Assembly: GCF_017654505.1 (NCBI RefSeq)
Contig: NC_054559.1
Coordinates: forward strand, 3,914,781 to 3,978,780
DNA: 64,000 nucleotides
Source: Polyodon spathula
Lineage: Eukaryota > Chordata > Actinopteri > Acipenseriformes > Polyodontidae
Reading direction: 5' to 3'
Shown one piece after another: positions 10,431-21,812 of the stretch. The notes under the pieces are model-generated. The model worked only from the letters and a program-made list of their open reading frames with translations, was not told the DNA's origin and did not search any database. The position numbers and the translations under genes were made by a program. Position 1 is the first letter of the stretch. Each line of letters begins with the position of its first letter.

Positions 10431-12240
10431 GTATCAGCATTACCTTGTCTCCTGGTCGAAAGGTTCGAATTAATGCATTTTTGCTGTTGCCGGTGCTGAG
10501 CAGATTTGAGGTTGTCCTGGGCCAAGCGACTGACCTAATCCAGGCGATCTCTTAGTAGTAGCACATGCATCACTAAATTTTTGGATGAGCTTTTGTGCTC
10601 CTCCCACCCCTCTCTCAACAGGTCGAGGATGCCGCAAGGCTGTCGGCTGTTTTACAAGAGCTTGAAGGGAGAGAACCCTGGCGAGCTCTGCGGCACCTCT
10701 CTCACTGCTAAAAGGAGGTAGGGAAGAAGCAATGCACAATGTTTTTGCTCTTGTGTTACAAAATGTCTCCATCTGCTTTAAGGTCTGATTAAATCGTTTT
10801 ACCAAACTGTCTGCCTGTGGATGATAAACAGATGTCCTGATGGGACATATTTTTAATTTTTATATACCTGCTATAACGTGTTAGACAAAAAGTTGGTTCT
10901 ATGATCAGTCAAAATCTCCTTGGGGATTCCTACTCTCGCCATAATCTGTACTAACTCTGTAGCTATTGCTCGTTGCTATTATTCTTGGCCCAGAATCACT
11001 GTAGGGGTGGCAGAAAGGTTGCCACGCCTACTATCAGGTGACATTTTATTGTTCCTACCGATAAGTATACTTTCAGGGTAGGGTGTGCCGCTTTGTATCC
11101 ATGGATACAGGAGATGGCCACCTGACCTTGTGGCCACCACAGCACACCACCCAAGAGCTGTTCTAATCAAGGTTTGCTCACATGCTGTGTCCACTAATGC
11201 ATAGAACCACATCAATCACACAAGGCCCCTCCCGACCATTTTCCTCGCACTTACCTATCTCTGGTGCCCAATTACATGCGGCCGCATCACACTACATTGC
11301 AGCGGGGCATGACCTGGCCAGATGTCCTATCTGGCTGCAGCTAAAACAAGTTGGGGGGGGACAGAGGGGCCAGTGGTTAGATATCTGACCCATTGCTGGT
11401 ATGGCAATGGGGTAGGGGAAGCACCTCTACCCCAGCTGGGGGCCAACCTTATTCTCCATGAAGTGGAGGCAAGGGGGCCCATTTGGGTAGGCGGTCTCGA
11501 AGGTCTGGGTCCCGGTGCTGATGGTGGTGGTAGAGAGAGAGGAAGGGGGGGGATCAGTAGTATCCCGGTCCAGGCGGACACTAGGGAGTCCTCAAAATCC
11601 TCGACTAGTTTCACAGCATCTTCCAGGGTGTCAAGGTTGTGGTGCCGTGTTCAGGCTTGGGTATCAGTGCTGACCACATGGCAGAATTGCTCCACAACCA
11701 CTGCTTCCCCCATTTTCAGTTTGGTTTTCTTCTCGGAGGGGTCAGCCAATGTACCATGTGATCACACAACTGCTCCACAACCACCCTGTGGTGTGTCTCC
11801 AGGGATCTTCGGTACTCCCTGAACCGTACCCGGTGGGTCTCTGTTGTAATGTTGAGGCAGCAGAGAATGGTGTCATACTGGCACCGTTGAGGTCACTCAT
11901 AGCCTGATACAGTTTCTGAGCCTTCCTCGATCAGTCAGGGTCCCAGCTAGCTCTCCCAGAACTCCTGCGGCCATGTCCCAGTGGTGGCCAGCTGTACCAA
12001 ATGTGACAAGTTATGCCTCTGGGTCATCCTAAGCCGACATTGCTGTTGTTCCTGTAGGGACTGGCACTGGGGAAAGTGTCATCCCTACCCGTTCAATGAG
12101 TGTAGTGTAGTGATCATCCCTCTTTCTCCCCTTTGTCTCCCATCTGCTGTCTAGAGCCTCCAGCAGCTCTGCCAGTGTGTTGCGGTCCACACAGGTCGGG
12201 AAGGAGATTTACAAACAAAAATCATTGTATTTCTGTCATG
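10431..12240 (-). pseudogene. Decayed Gypsy provirus interior (gag, protease, integrase; RT missing)
   Basis: In minus-strand order there is a gag start-like segment (DRNTLAELLEALDSRWE near 12130-12180), a gag zinc knuckle (CSQIGHLARSCP near 11300-11340), a protease core (open frame 10979-11215) reading ALVDTACEQTLI, and an integrase fragment (10470-10805) with YHPQ-like residues then VKRFNQTLKQM. The protease signature D-T-G reads D-T-A. Reverse transcriptase and RNase H are absent between protease and integrase, so the provirus is internally deleted as well as broken by frameshifts. A Ty3/Gypsy assignment fits the motifs and order. Confidence 0.72.
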
Positions 12241-12243
12241 GTA

Positions 12244-12425
12244 ACCCATTCGATACCCTCACCACTCTGTGTGAAGAAGTGCCTCCTACCCTGTGTCCAG
12301 AGTCTATCTCCAAGTTCCAACTGTGGTCTCTGGTCCTGGTTTCTGAGCTGCTCTTAAAATCTTGGTTGAGTTTTGTCAGCTCCTTTTAAGATTTTAAAGA
12401 CTTCAGTCAAGTTTGTTACCCATAC
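12244..12425 (-). mobile_element. Old LINE 3' remnant
   Basis: On the minus strand the fragment reads LTEVFKILKGADKTQPRF, then words similar to the CR1 C-terminus ([17 protein letters not shown] in the young copies). It is strongly diverged and short. Confidence 0.5.
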
Positions 12426-13050
12426 TAGTGGAATCTGTGATAGCTGTTTGTACACGTTGCATGGATCTGTTGTCATTGGTAAAACAGTTTTTTGTTGATT
12501 TTTATGCTGAAGATCCTCTATGTAGGTCAGCATTTCTGTTTGTGACACATGTTTTTGTGGTGACATCAGAAAAACTAGGTCAGGTTCATTCATATTTTAG
12601 TCTATTTGAAGAAAAAGTCTTTTGATCAGAAAAGTGCATGTTCATTATGCCCTGGGACACAAGGTAAGTGTTTGGCTGTGCTCTCCTTCTTAACCAGATT
12701 CCATTTTATTTATAATGAGCCTGTGGTTCAGTATATTTGTTACCTGCGGTTTCTTTAAAATAAAACCCAAAATTATGTCACAATCCATCAGTGTCCTTTG
12801 ACGCACGGCCAGAGTTTCTGTGGTTGGCCAGTTTGTTAAAAAGCACTGAAACACTCTTGATTTCAGCGGCGAGCCATGGGCAGCCAAATCCTGCAGCTCC
12901 AGGCAGTGGAAATGAGGTCTAATTTATGTGTAAATGTATGAATTTCATAAACAGAGGTTACATACTGTTGTGCCCCAAGAATTATCACACAAATGAGTGG
13001 CTATTTACCTCCTGAGATGGTAAGAGCCCATGTATATGCTGTTGATATAT
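12426..13050. other. Unassigned sequence
   Basis: No gene or terminal repeat is recognised between the old LINE remnant and the LTR that begins at 13058. Short open frames here have no supporting motifs. Confidence 0.35.
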
Positions 13051-13057
13051 GACATGG

Positions 13058-13668
13058 TGTGGCAAAGTGCCCCTCCCCTGGGCTATTTATTTGTGTTTTA
13101 TGTTACGTGTAGTGTGTTACTGTTGGTGTATAGTCATTTGTACATGGGATATAAATGGGTCTGTGTAACACGAGTGGTTTAAAATGGATATTTGTATTTA
13201 GGCACAAGGATTGCACAGCACTTCACGTGCAAGTAAAATGTAATAAAATGCGAGCATGGGAAATTGCACTTTATTAATTCACGTGCAATTTTACCGAGAC
13301 TCCGATTGAATGATTGAATCAAGTCTCGGTACAGCTGCATAAAAGCAGCATGTTTTCACTCACTCTGGGTTGTGTGTTCAGTGAGTGGAGAATGGGTGTG
13401 GAGAGGAGAAAGTAAGAACGTTAAGTAAATCATAATACTATCTCACTGTGTTTATCTGTGTAGTACATTTTGTTTGTATATTTATTTTGGCTAAAGTGCT
13501 GTGTCCTGTGTCTTGTTTGTCTTACAACCTTTTTATTTTTCCGGTTTGTTGAATCAGTAAATGCTGAGCATAGCTCAGCTTCACCAAAAATCCACATCTC
13601 TCTGTCTCTTCTGTGTTTGTTCCTGTTTCTGGTCTGACGTCACCCACTGCAGCTGTCTTTGTGACACA
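13058..13668 (+). mobile_element. 5' LTR of a Gypsy-like element
   Basis: The unit starts TGTGGCAAAGTGCCCC and ends GACACA, directly followed by TGGTGTCATCGTGGGATT, a likely degenerate primer-binding site for tRNA-Leu. A TATA-like GCATAAAAGC lies near 13339. A 90-bp block at 13189-13277 recurs at 14705-14797, as expected for a second LTR. Confidence 0.7.
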
Positions 13669-14704
13669 TGGTGTCATCGTGGGATTACCAGCGAATTTTT
13701 TCCACCTCCACCAGCAGTGGAAGAATGTCTGCTGGTTTCGTCCCCAGAGCGAGAGGGAGAGCCGCAGCAGTCTCCTGCAAGTGAGGGAGAGCCACACCAG
13801 TCTCCTGCAAGTGAGGGAGAGCCACACCAGTCCCCTCTAACAAAGGTTACAGGGCACGCCGCTCCCACTTCTGTCGCCAGGAGACTACACACCTCTCCCA
13901 TTTCTGTAGCCAGGAGACTACACGCCGCTTCCACCGCACAGAGCAGCAAGAGCTGCCTCTGCCTCCGCCACCTCCACCAGCAGAGGGTGAATGCCTGCTG
14001 GTTCCCTTTCCACTTCCCCCACTATCACAAGGAGAGGAGCTGGAACTGCCTCTGCCTCCATCACCATCAGGGGGAGAGGAGCAGGAGCTGCCTCTCCCTT
14101 CACCAGAAGGACCAGGACTAGATGCTGGCAGTCCTCAGCAGTTCCTGCATAGGCTGCTGAGGGAAGCACTGGGTAGAACCTCCCTGGCCGCAATGGCCGA
14201 GAAGAGGGCCAAAACCCGCACTCCAGCTTGTCCTGACGCGACACCGCCCAAGGATGCCTTCATGTCATGGCTTGGGGATGCCTGCCTTGCTTCGCCCAAG
14301 GATGCTTGCCTGGCATCGCCCGGGGTTGCCTGCTGCTCCGTGTCGTCTGGGGTTGCCTGCTGCTCCTCATCGCCAGGGATTGCCTCTGTCTCCACTCTGT
14401 CTCCCAAGGGTTAGATACTGCCTTCGCTTGGGGCTGCCGGCTCTGCTTCGCCTGGGGTCGCAGTCAGCTCTGCTTGGCTGGAGCCCCACCAGAGGGAGCT
14501 GCCGGCTATGAAGAAGGGGGGAGAGGTCAGGAGACCACCTTTCTCAGCAGCTTTTCCGCTGCCAGGACTGCCCTGGCTGAATGAGTCAGCCTGGAAGCTG
14601 TCAGCAGGTCTGCTGACAGCATTGCCCCAGGCAGTTTTTCCGCTGCCAGGGGTGCAACGGGACAGAGCAGCTTTTCCGCTGTGGGAGTGGACCAGCATGC
14701 TGTC
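13669..14704 (+). pseudogene. Pro/Glu-rich gag-like leader of the LTR element
   Basis: Following the primer-binding site, open frames (for example 13561-14121) encode Pro-, Glu- and Leu-rich low-complexity repeats. A 24-bp unit encoding SEGEPHQSPA-like words is repeated three times at 13747-13835, and further QELPLPPP-type words occur in another frame to about 14130. The later part (14193-14414) repeats ACLASPKDACLASPGVACCS-like words. Frames shift repeatedly. No pol motif follows; the interior ends at the partial LTR at 14705. The function of this spacer-like region is unknown. Confidence 0.5.
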
Positions 14705-14797
14705 TATATATTTGTATTTAGGCACAAGGATTGCACAGCACTTCACGTGCAGGTAAAATGTAATAAAATGCAAGCACAGGGAATTGCACTTTATTAA
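14705..14797 (+). repeat. Partial second LTR, interrupted by piggyBac
   Basis: This stretch repeats 13189-13277 with a few mismatches (GGCACAAGGATTGCACAGCA and following). It stops exactly at TTAA (14794-14797), where the piggyBac end begins. In the first copy the sequence continues TTAATTCACGTGC, showing that the TTAA was the original target site. Confidence 0.8.
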
Positions 14798-17060
14798 CCC
14801 TCCTGCTATGTTCGATAACACTATACACACTTTATGTTCTGGGTTAAATTAACCCAGTGCTTTATAAGTCACCTCAAAATAGTCATTCCCCCCAAAAATG
14901 TCTTTTACCTTAATGACCATCAAGTCACTCAACTTTTTTTATTCAATTTTTTTTATTCCATATATACCAGATTTTTCTTATTTATTCACTCGTTTTCATC
15001 ATAAAACACACAATTTGCAACCATTTTATGCTATAATGGACATAATGTTATATTTTTATTTGCTGAATTTGTTTCTAGTATTTCACACACATATTTTGTT
15101 TGCCTTGCTGTCAATGTCAAAGGGACAGACATCATAATAACATCTTATGTTTCGGGTCAAATTGATCCATACAGTTTATTTCAAATCAAAACTGTCAAAT
15201 GTATATTTTTCAAAAACAATACTTTATTTTTAGTCAAAGATAATTGCAAACATGACATGAACAAGAACAAAAATGTTTTAATCCATACACAATGTCACAT
15301 GAACAATGCAACCATAACGTCATGCAGGTATGTACAGATTCACATCATATTCACACAGAACATGAAGGCAGTATGTGTGTGTGACCTGCAGATTAACTTC
15401 TTGCATTTGCAGCATTGTGTGGCAGTCTTGGTGTGCGTCTTCCAGTAACAGATATGGAATCTTCCTAGTTTTCTGCTCCCAGCTGGAACCTCAGGCACAG
15501 GTGGACCAAATCCCTCTGCTTGAACCCTCAACCATCGCTGCAGCAGCTGGGGCTCATATGGGGGTTCACAAGAGCCTTTCCCAGATGCTCAAGGAAAAAC
15601 GTCCTCCAGCAAAGATTCCCACTGTGCCAGCCAGGGTCCATTTCAGTCCAGAGTATGAACGCATTGTACGCAGAGACATCAATGATGTTGTAGAAGACAA
15701 CCAGCGGCCAACGGGCCGTCTTTCTTTTGCAGCTGTATGTGCCTGTCACTTTGTCCAGATTGTCGACTCCTCACTTGGTGGCATTGTAGTCCAGAATCAT
15801 GGCAGGTTTCTTGTCCTCTCTGGTGCTCACAGCAGCATCCTTGTGCAGGACCACATTCTTGTGTTTTTTTGGTGAGTATGATACAATTGTCGTGGTGTCT
15901 GTGAAGGCAAACATGGAGGTGAGAGGGGCTCTGTTTTGCATTGCCAGCAGTTCCCTGGAAAATCCTGGGAAGCTTGTTCTTCGACGCTCCCCACCATGGT
16001 CAATTTCCTCTTGAGAAGCTCCTGTCCAAGGTTGTAGGAGGTAAAGAAGTTGTCATGTGTGATGTTGTGACCCTTTAGAACTGGGTCATGTCCAACACCA
16101 CCTGTATTCCTTGGTTGTTCTCTAGGGCTCCTCCAGGTGGTTTCCCCATGTACACCTGCATGTTCCAGGCGTAGCTGGATTGGGCATGACATGCCACACA
16201 CATTTTTATTCCATATTTTGTTGGCTTACTCGGTATGTACTGTTGAAAGGGACAGCGGCCTCTGAAAGGAACTAGACTTTCGTCCCCGGTGACATTAGGC
16301 CCAGGATTGAACATGAGTGGTAAGCGCTTCACCCACTTATCCCACACATCCCTGATTGCTGCTAGTTTGTCCTTCTCACGTCGCCTGGGTCTTGTGTCTC
16401 GGTTGTCAAACTGTATGACCCTGACCCTATGAGGAGTGTGTTTCGTCAAGCTCCTTCCAATTGTCTACAAACACACGTCTCCCTTCCATGTATGACATAT
16501 CCAGTATTATTTTCTCTATTGCTCTTGGGATGAACAATTCAAATGCTGACTTTGTCTTTGACATGTATGATAGCATATTGTGTGGGACCTGGGACCATTC
16601 TTATTATGTTTTCAGCAGGCACTCTTCCCTGACTTTCATGGGGGATGAGGACCATTCAATGTTTCCATTCTTTGACATGAAAACCTCACTTTCAGGCTGT
16701 GAAAAAGTTTCCTCTTCATTTTTATTTGTGTAGAATAGTGTTGTATCTATGTGTAGTGTTGTATCTAAGAAAGAGAGGTTCCATTTCCCGCAGAAATAGA
16801 ACAGTGTGTCTCCCCCGACACGAAAAGTTTGAGCTCTGCAGTTCCCGCGGGAAACTGTGTACGCTCCTGGCAATATGATAAAAATGAGTGTGTTTGTGTG
16901 TACACACGTTCCTGTGTGAGTGTGCATGCAGCTATGAGGGAGAGAGAGATGAAGGGGGATGAGGAGTGAGTGAGAGAACAACAGAGAAGTTTATTTTGTG
17001 CGAGAACAAGAAGTCCTATTCACTTTAGCTACTGGGTTAAATTGACCCAGAACATAAGTG
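14798..17060 (-). mobile_element. piggyBac element, right end lost
   Basis: The left end is TTAA then CCCTCCTGCTATGTTC. A subterminal motif at 14829-14859 (TTATGTTCTGGGTTAAATT) is repeated in inverted orientation at 17031-17060. Beyond 17060, where the right TIR should follow, there is instead a (TTTA)n-like tract, and no GGAGGGTTAA is present. The transposase remnant lies inside on the minus strand. Confidence 0.8.
15395..16620 (-). pseudogene. piggyBac transposase, frame-broken
   Basis: On the minus strand, pieces in several frames read in order: AFELFIPRAIEK and EGRRVFVDNWKELDET (N-terminal), RVIQFDNRDTRPRRREK, TGDESLVPFRGRCPF (first catalytic Asp), YIPSKPTKYGIK, NITHDNFFTSYNLG (second Asp), CKRKTARWPLVVF then YNIIDVSAYNAFILW (third Asp), and a C-terminal Cys-rich CCKCKKLICRSH. 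All three catalytic Asp codons survive, but at least four frame changes or stops separate the pieces. It is therefore not an active transposase. Confidence 0.85.
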
Positions 17061-17564
17061 TTTTCCCTTTTGTTTATTTATTTATTTATTTATTATTTAT
17101 TTTTTACAAGTTCATTACCCCTATTGAGGATAAGATGAAGGCTCATGCTGAAAAAAGTCAAGTTTTCGATGTATTTGTAACTTCAATATTTCATGCAGCT
17201 GCTTATTTTTTTACATTTAATAATTAATCATTATGTTGTCATGTACATTTCCTCATGCCACCTTTGGATACATGTGTATTGTCATAAATGAAATAAATAA
17301 AATGACAAAATAATAAAATGAAACTGCAATGCTGCCCTTCAGTTAATTTGAGAGCTGTTTAATGTTAGGCCGTGTATTCCCGCCTGCACTGTCCAGATTG
17401 TGTGGCTGCTGTTGTTAGATTGTATAATGCAATGATGACACACAGCCATGGATGCCCTTTTAGTTTTCAGCCTGTAGACATTTAGTTTGCTGTTCGTTAT
17501 CTTGGTGTATATTGTCTGACCTTCATTGTAATGGCTTGTGAACACAGTTGTAATATCACTGAGT
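17061..17564. other. AT-rich unassigned sequence
   Basis: It begins with a (TTTA)n-like tract (17062-17103) where the piggyBac right end should be. No gene is recognised. It ends at the 5' truncation of LINE copy 3. Confidence 0.4.
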
Positions 17565-17968
17565 TTAAAAGGCATGTCATATGCAGACAGGCTAAAAGAA
17601 TTGAATCTGTTCAGTCTTGAACAAAGAAGACTACGTGGCGACCTAATTCAAGCATTCAAAATTCTAAAAGGTATTGGCAGTGTCGACCCAAGGGACTTTT
17701 TCAGCCTGAAAAAAGAAACAAGGACCAGGGGTCACAAATGGAGATTAGACAAAGGGGCATTCAGAACAGAAAATAGGAGGCACTTTTTTACACAGAGAAT
17801 TGTGAGGGTCTGGAATCAACTCCCCAGTAATGTTGTTGAAGCTGACACCCTGGGATCCTTCAAGAAGCTGCTTGATGAGATTTTGGGATCAATAAGCTAC
17901 TAACAACCAAACGAGCAAGATGGGCCGAATGGCCTCCTCTCGTTTGTAAACTTTCTTATGTTCTTATG
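17565..17968 (+). mobile_element. CR1-like LINE, copy 3, strongly 5'-truncated
   Basis: It encodes the ORF2 C-terminus from about [20 protein letters not shown] to [11 protein letters not shown] with its stop (17903), followed by the 3' UTR with GGGCCGAATGGCCTCCTCTC and a tail of TTCTTATG units ending at 17968. It is the only young LINE copy on the + strand here. Confidence 0.88.
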
Positions 17969-18358
17969 AGGAAATACAATATTGTATTGTTTAAGCTGGC
18001 GACAGGAAATCTTCTTATCATCTTATATAGTACAGAATTGTTATTTTATACTCTCTTCTAAAATGGCCTTGCATACATATAGCTACTGTATGTCAACTCT
18101 ATGGAATTAACAAATTTTGCTTCATAAAGTCAAATTAAACCTGCTGAATAATATTTTGTTAACATACCTCTTTGTAGTTTTCCATATACTTAACAAAACT
18201 GAAGACATTTTAGAAATTTGACATTTTGAAATCTAACATGAAATATTGTACTACTATTAGGCTTCTGGTAAACTTTTGCAACAATTTCATTTCGCATAAT
18301 GTTAAATAAAAGATCAAAATTATGGTCACAGTGTTTTTTTTTTGTTGTTTTTGTTTTT
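17969..18358. other. AT-rich unassigned sequence
   Basis: No gene, terminal repeat or array was recognised. Confidence 0.4.
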
Positions 18359-18362
18359 TTAA

Positions 18363-18881
18363 CCCTTTGCTGTCCTATGTCAGACCAGGTCCGCCATTAC
18401 AATTTTCCCTTTCCAGTCAACATTTTTTCATCAAAAAGATGTAAAGCATAGGTCTCTAGTCTTTTTTTTTTCCAGAAAAAGTGGAGAAAACCTTTCAATA
18501 GCCAAAAAAAAAAGGGGGCGGATCTGAGCAATACACCTAGCCCCTGCACCACATCCAGCGCTCAAAGAATATCATGGACATTTGCAGAGTTTTTTGAGAT
18601 GTAATAACATAATGACTTGGATTGCATTATTTAGGAATTTAGTGATAAAACTAGTGATCAGGAGAGGATTTGTCAGTATGCACATCTATAAAGAGGTACG
18701 TGAAAAATACAGGGAACAAGGGGTGGGGCTTGGCTGGAGATGCAGTACTGATGTCCTTTTGCCATACACTGCCTTTTAAACCTGTTTTACTCTGAAAAAA
18801 ACATTTTAAACAGTGTATGTAAAATAAACAGTGTGTGTGAAAATAAAACTGACAAGCACTGAATAAATGGACCGCTAAGGG
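18363..18881. mobile_element. piggyBac-type MITE, 519 bp, TTAA-flanked
   Basis: It begins CCCTTTGCTGTCC after TTAA (18359-18362) and ends GGACCGCTAAGGG before TTAA (18882-18885). The ends are imperfect inverted repeats. It has no transposase. TTAA duplication with CCCTTTG-like ends is diagnostic of piggyBac-derived MITEs. Confidence 0.85.
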
Positions 18882-19059
18882 TTAATTATGTCTCAATCCT
18901 AAAATACAGAATGGGTAAAATAAAATGTCCAGAAATAATCTTATGAAAGAGCCTTATGAAAGAATAAGGACAATGACTTCCGATTTGTTAAGAGAGAGCT
19001 CTTTCTTCAAGGTAGCGTTTAATCGGTCCTGTAGATTGTTAGACCTAGGTGTTGTGCTG

Positions 19060-19844
19060 TGTGACAGGGAGACCCTGTCTTTGGTTCTTGGGTGAATGTG
19101 TGCCTTTTTGGAAGCAACTGGGACATGCAACAGGAGACATTACTAAGGAAATAATTGAGCAGTTACGCTTCCCCGGTGCTGAGCCGATTAGGAGGTCCGG
19201 ATTGGCTGGGCGGTGTGCGGAGCTCAAAAAGCATCTGCGCTGTAGATCGAGGCTACTGCATGCCCATAGCGATACAAACGGGTGTTGAGAGAAAGATTGC
19301 TGTATTTTGTGTTATGTTGTGTTGCAAACTCGTATTAACTCGGGGGCTGAACCTATGGAGCCAGCGCTAACCCTGGGAGCTTCTACCTCTGCACACAACC
19401 ACAACCCAGGAGAGCATCTGCTCCACAGCATTAACTACTATGGAGCTGTTCAACTGCAAGACAGTGCTCTTGAAGGCATTGCAGTGGCAGTGTGAAGAAG
19501 CAGGAGTCATCATGAGGAGGCCGGAGCTCCTGGATCCCCGAAGTAGGTCAGTTTAGGGGACGTTGATCCCAAACAGTATTGACAGGGTTTGCGTAGTGTA
19601 GTAGGTTCCTTTTAGTGGGACTAACATTCGCCTTGTATGGCAAACATTTATTTTGAGCTTTGTTTTGTTTTATTTATTTAATTTGACACGAGGGCTACCA
19701 TTGCTGGTATCTAGTGTTCTCACTTGTGTTGATTTAAATTTGCGCGCCTGTGCAGCATGTCAATACACAATACTCTGTGTCTGCCTCAGTATTTTCCAGT
19801 GATGACCCACACACTTAAAAAAAAAAAAAAAAAACCCTGTTACA
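19060..19844 (+). mobile_element. Solo LTR, 785 bp, with TGCTG target duplication
   Basis: It starts TGTGACAGGG and ends CCCTGTTACA (imperfect inverted ends, TG...CA), flanked by TGCTG at 19055-19059 and 19845-19849. An A-run lies just inside the right end. No internal coding region is present, so it is a solo LTR. Orientation is inferred. Confidence 0.8.
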
Positions 19845-19849
19845 TGCTG

Positions 19850-20440
19850 ACATAGTTCTTCTTTTTGACACAGTAAAAAACATCCCACCACCTTTACATA
19901 AATGTCCGACATTCTTGCCGTGCCTTATGGCTTATTGTTGACAGATCTAGTAAATGTCTATAAAAAAGTGTTCTACAATATAACACTAAGTTCAAATGAA
20001 GAATTAAATTTCTTGCATTTATAACGGAGGATACAACCCCCCACCCCCCACCCCTGTTGCACAGACTGCATTTCAAAGTTAACAAAAAGGAATTGTATGA
20101 AAAGCTGCTTCAGTAATCAGGCCCCACAAAGAACCAGGGCAATGTGTTGTTTGTGCCTCACCATGCTTCACCTAAATGTGTGATTATCGACAGGGCTACC
20201 TGCTGTTTATAGAACTAGTGGCTCTAACTGCATTCGCTGTCACCTACAGGGAATAGAAGGAGAGGTTTGTGAATGACTGACTTTGCTGTACCCTAAATAC
20301 TGAGTGTGACTCACTGTTTTGTAAAGGAAAAGTTCAAGCTAAGAGGAGAGTATTTGTGCTGAAAATAAGATCCATCTTGGCCCTTGTACATGGACTAAAT
20401 AAAAATCTACAGTATATAAGTAACATTAGAAAATTCTTGA
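19850..20440. other. Unassigned sequence
   Basis: It contains a C-run (CCCCCCACCCCCCACCCC near 20038) but no recognised gene or element. Confidence 0.4.
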
Positions 20441-20441
20441 G

Positions 20442-20886
20442 GTGCAATGTATCGAGATAGTATATCAATCAGTGCAATGTATCGAAATAGTATATCAATC
20501 AGTGCAATGTATCAAGATAGTATATCAGTGCAGTGTATCGAGATAATATATCAGTGCAATGTATCGAGATAGTATATCAATCAGTGCAATGTTTGAGATA
20601 GTATATCAATCAGTGCAATGTTCGAGATAGTATATCAATCAGTGCAATGTTCGAGATAGTATATCAATCAGTGCAATGTATCAAGATAGTATATCAGTGC
20701 AATGTATCAAGATAGTATATCAGTGCAGTGTATCGAGATAGTATATCAGTGCAATGTATCGAGATAGTATATCAATCAGTGCAATGTTCGAGATAATATA
20801 TCAAAAAGTGCAATGTATCGAGATAGTGTATCAATCAGTGCAATGTATCAAGATAGTATATCAACCAGTGCAATGTATCGAGATTT
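20442..20886. repeat. Minisatellite with 26/29/30-bp units, about 15.7 copies
   Basis: The unit begins GTGCAATGTATCGAGATAG and continues TATATCAATCA. Fifteen units and a partial one occur with lengths of 30, 29 and 26 bp; the 26-bp form lacks the final ATCA. Units 3-6 and 10-13 form a repeated block. There are no unique spacers, so this is not a CRISPR array. Confidence 0.92.
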
Positions 20887-21807
20887 GTGTTTGGGAAATT
20901 ACTGTAATTACATTACTGTTACAAGTTACTTCAACAACATTATAACTAGTTACAGTAAATTATTTACTTTTCAGGCGCACTTTGCATTTTACAGAGATCT
21001 GTTTTTCGGTTGGGTCTGTAAAACTGTATCTTGAAATATTCTTTGAAGATCCAGCTATCCAACCCCTAGTTCCCTCCTCTGATACCATTTTCTAGCCAGG
21101 TGATATGAAAAGCATGTTAATGTAAGGTTTCTGATTTCAGCATTAGCCGTATAGTAGATCTAGTCCTTTTTTTGAATGTAACAGAAAGATACTATGCTAT
21201 TTGTAACCTGAAATGTAATGTGTTACTGCATTCAGTTTCCTGCCTGAAAAAGGAATCAATACAGTTACAAGTTACTGACAAATGTAACCAGATTACTATT
21301 GTGCAACGTAATGTAACAAGCAACAACAAATCTAAATTTTTTGTCTTGTCAGTGTAGTAAACGCCTGGGGGTCTTGCAGGTTCCTGATGAAAATATATCC
21401 TGCAAGAGCAATTCATACATGATGCCTTAGTGAAGGCCAAGACATCAAGGCAGCATTTGCAATATATTACATGTGAAAACAGGACTTGGGCCACATTGTG
21501 TGAAGGTTTTGTCATATAGGTTTTCGTCAATAACTCATTAAGTGAATTTTTTATCTAATGAGGCCCAATTATTCACATAAGGTATTGAATCAGTGTAGTC
21601 AGTCATAGTCACTCTTGGTATAATGCTGCACAATGACAGCCAATGACTGCTTGTGATGCCCAGCTATATTCTAGAACTTTACCAATTACATTCATTGAAT
21701 ACTGTATGTTTTGGCTGTGATTGTTTTGGTTATCATTGTGGCCAAGTTGTAAACAATGGCAGACCATTATAAAGGCATTGCAGCTAACAAAATAATAGCA
21801 TTTCTCC
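20887..21807. other. Unassigned sequence with repeated GTTAC/GTAAC words
   Basis: Around 20890-20960 and 21170-21330 the words GTTACAAGTTACT, TGTAACAG and AATGTAAC recur in both orientations, suggesting a decayed small DNA transposon. Ends were not resolved and no gene is recognised. Confidence 0.3.
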
Positions 21808-21812
21808 ATCAC

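Noticed and set aside
17031..17060. Possible piggyBac right terminal repeat
   Set aside because: It matches the internal subterminal motif, not the terminal CCCTCCTGC; no TTAA-flanked terminus follows.
20442..20886. AT-rich repeat array considered as CRISPR
   Set aside because: No spacers; unit length varies by deletion of the same 4 bases, as in minisatellites.
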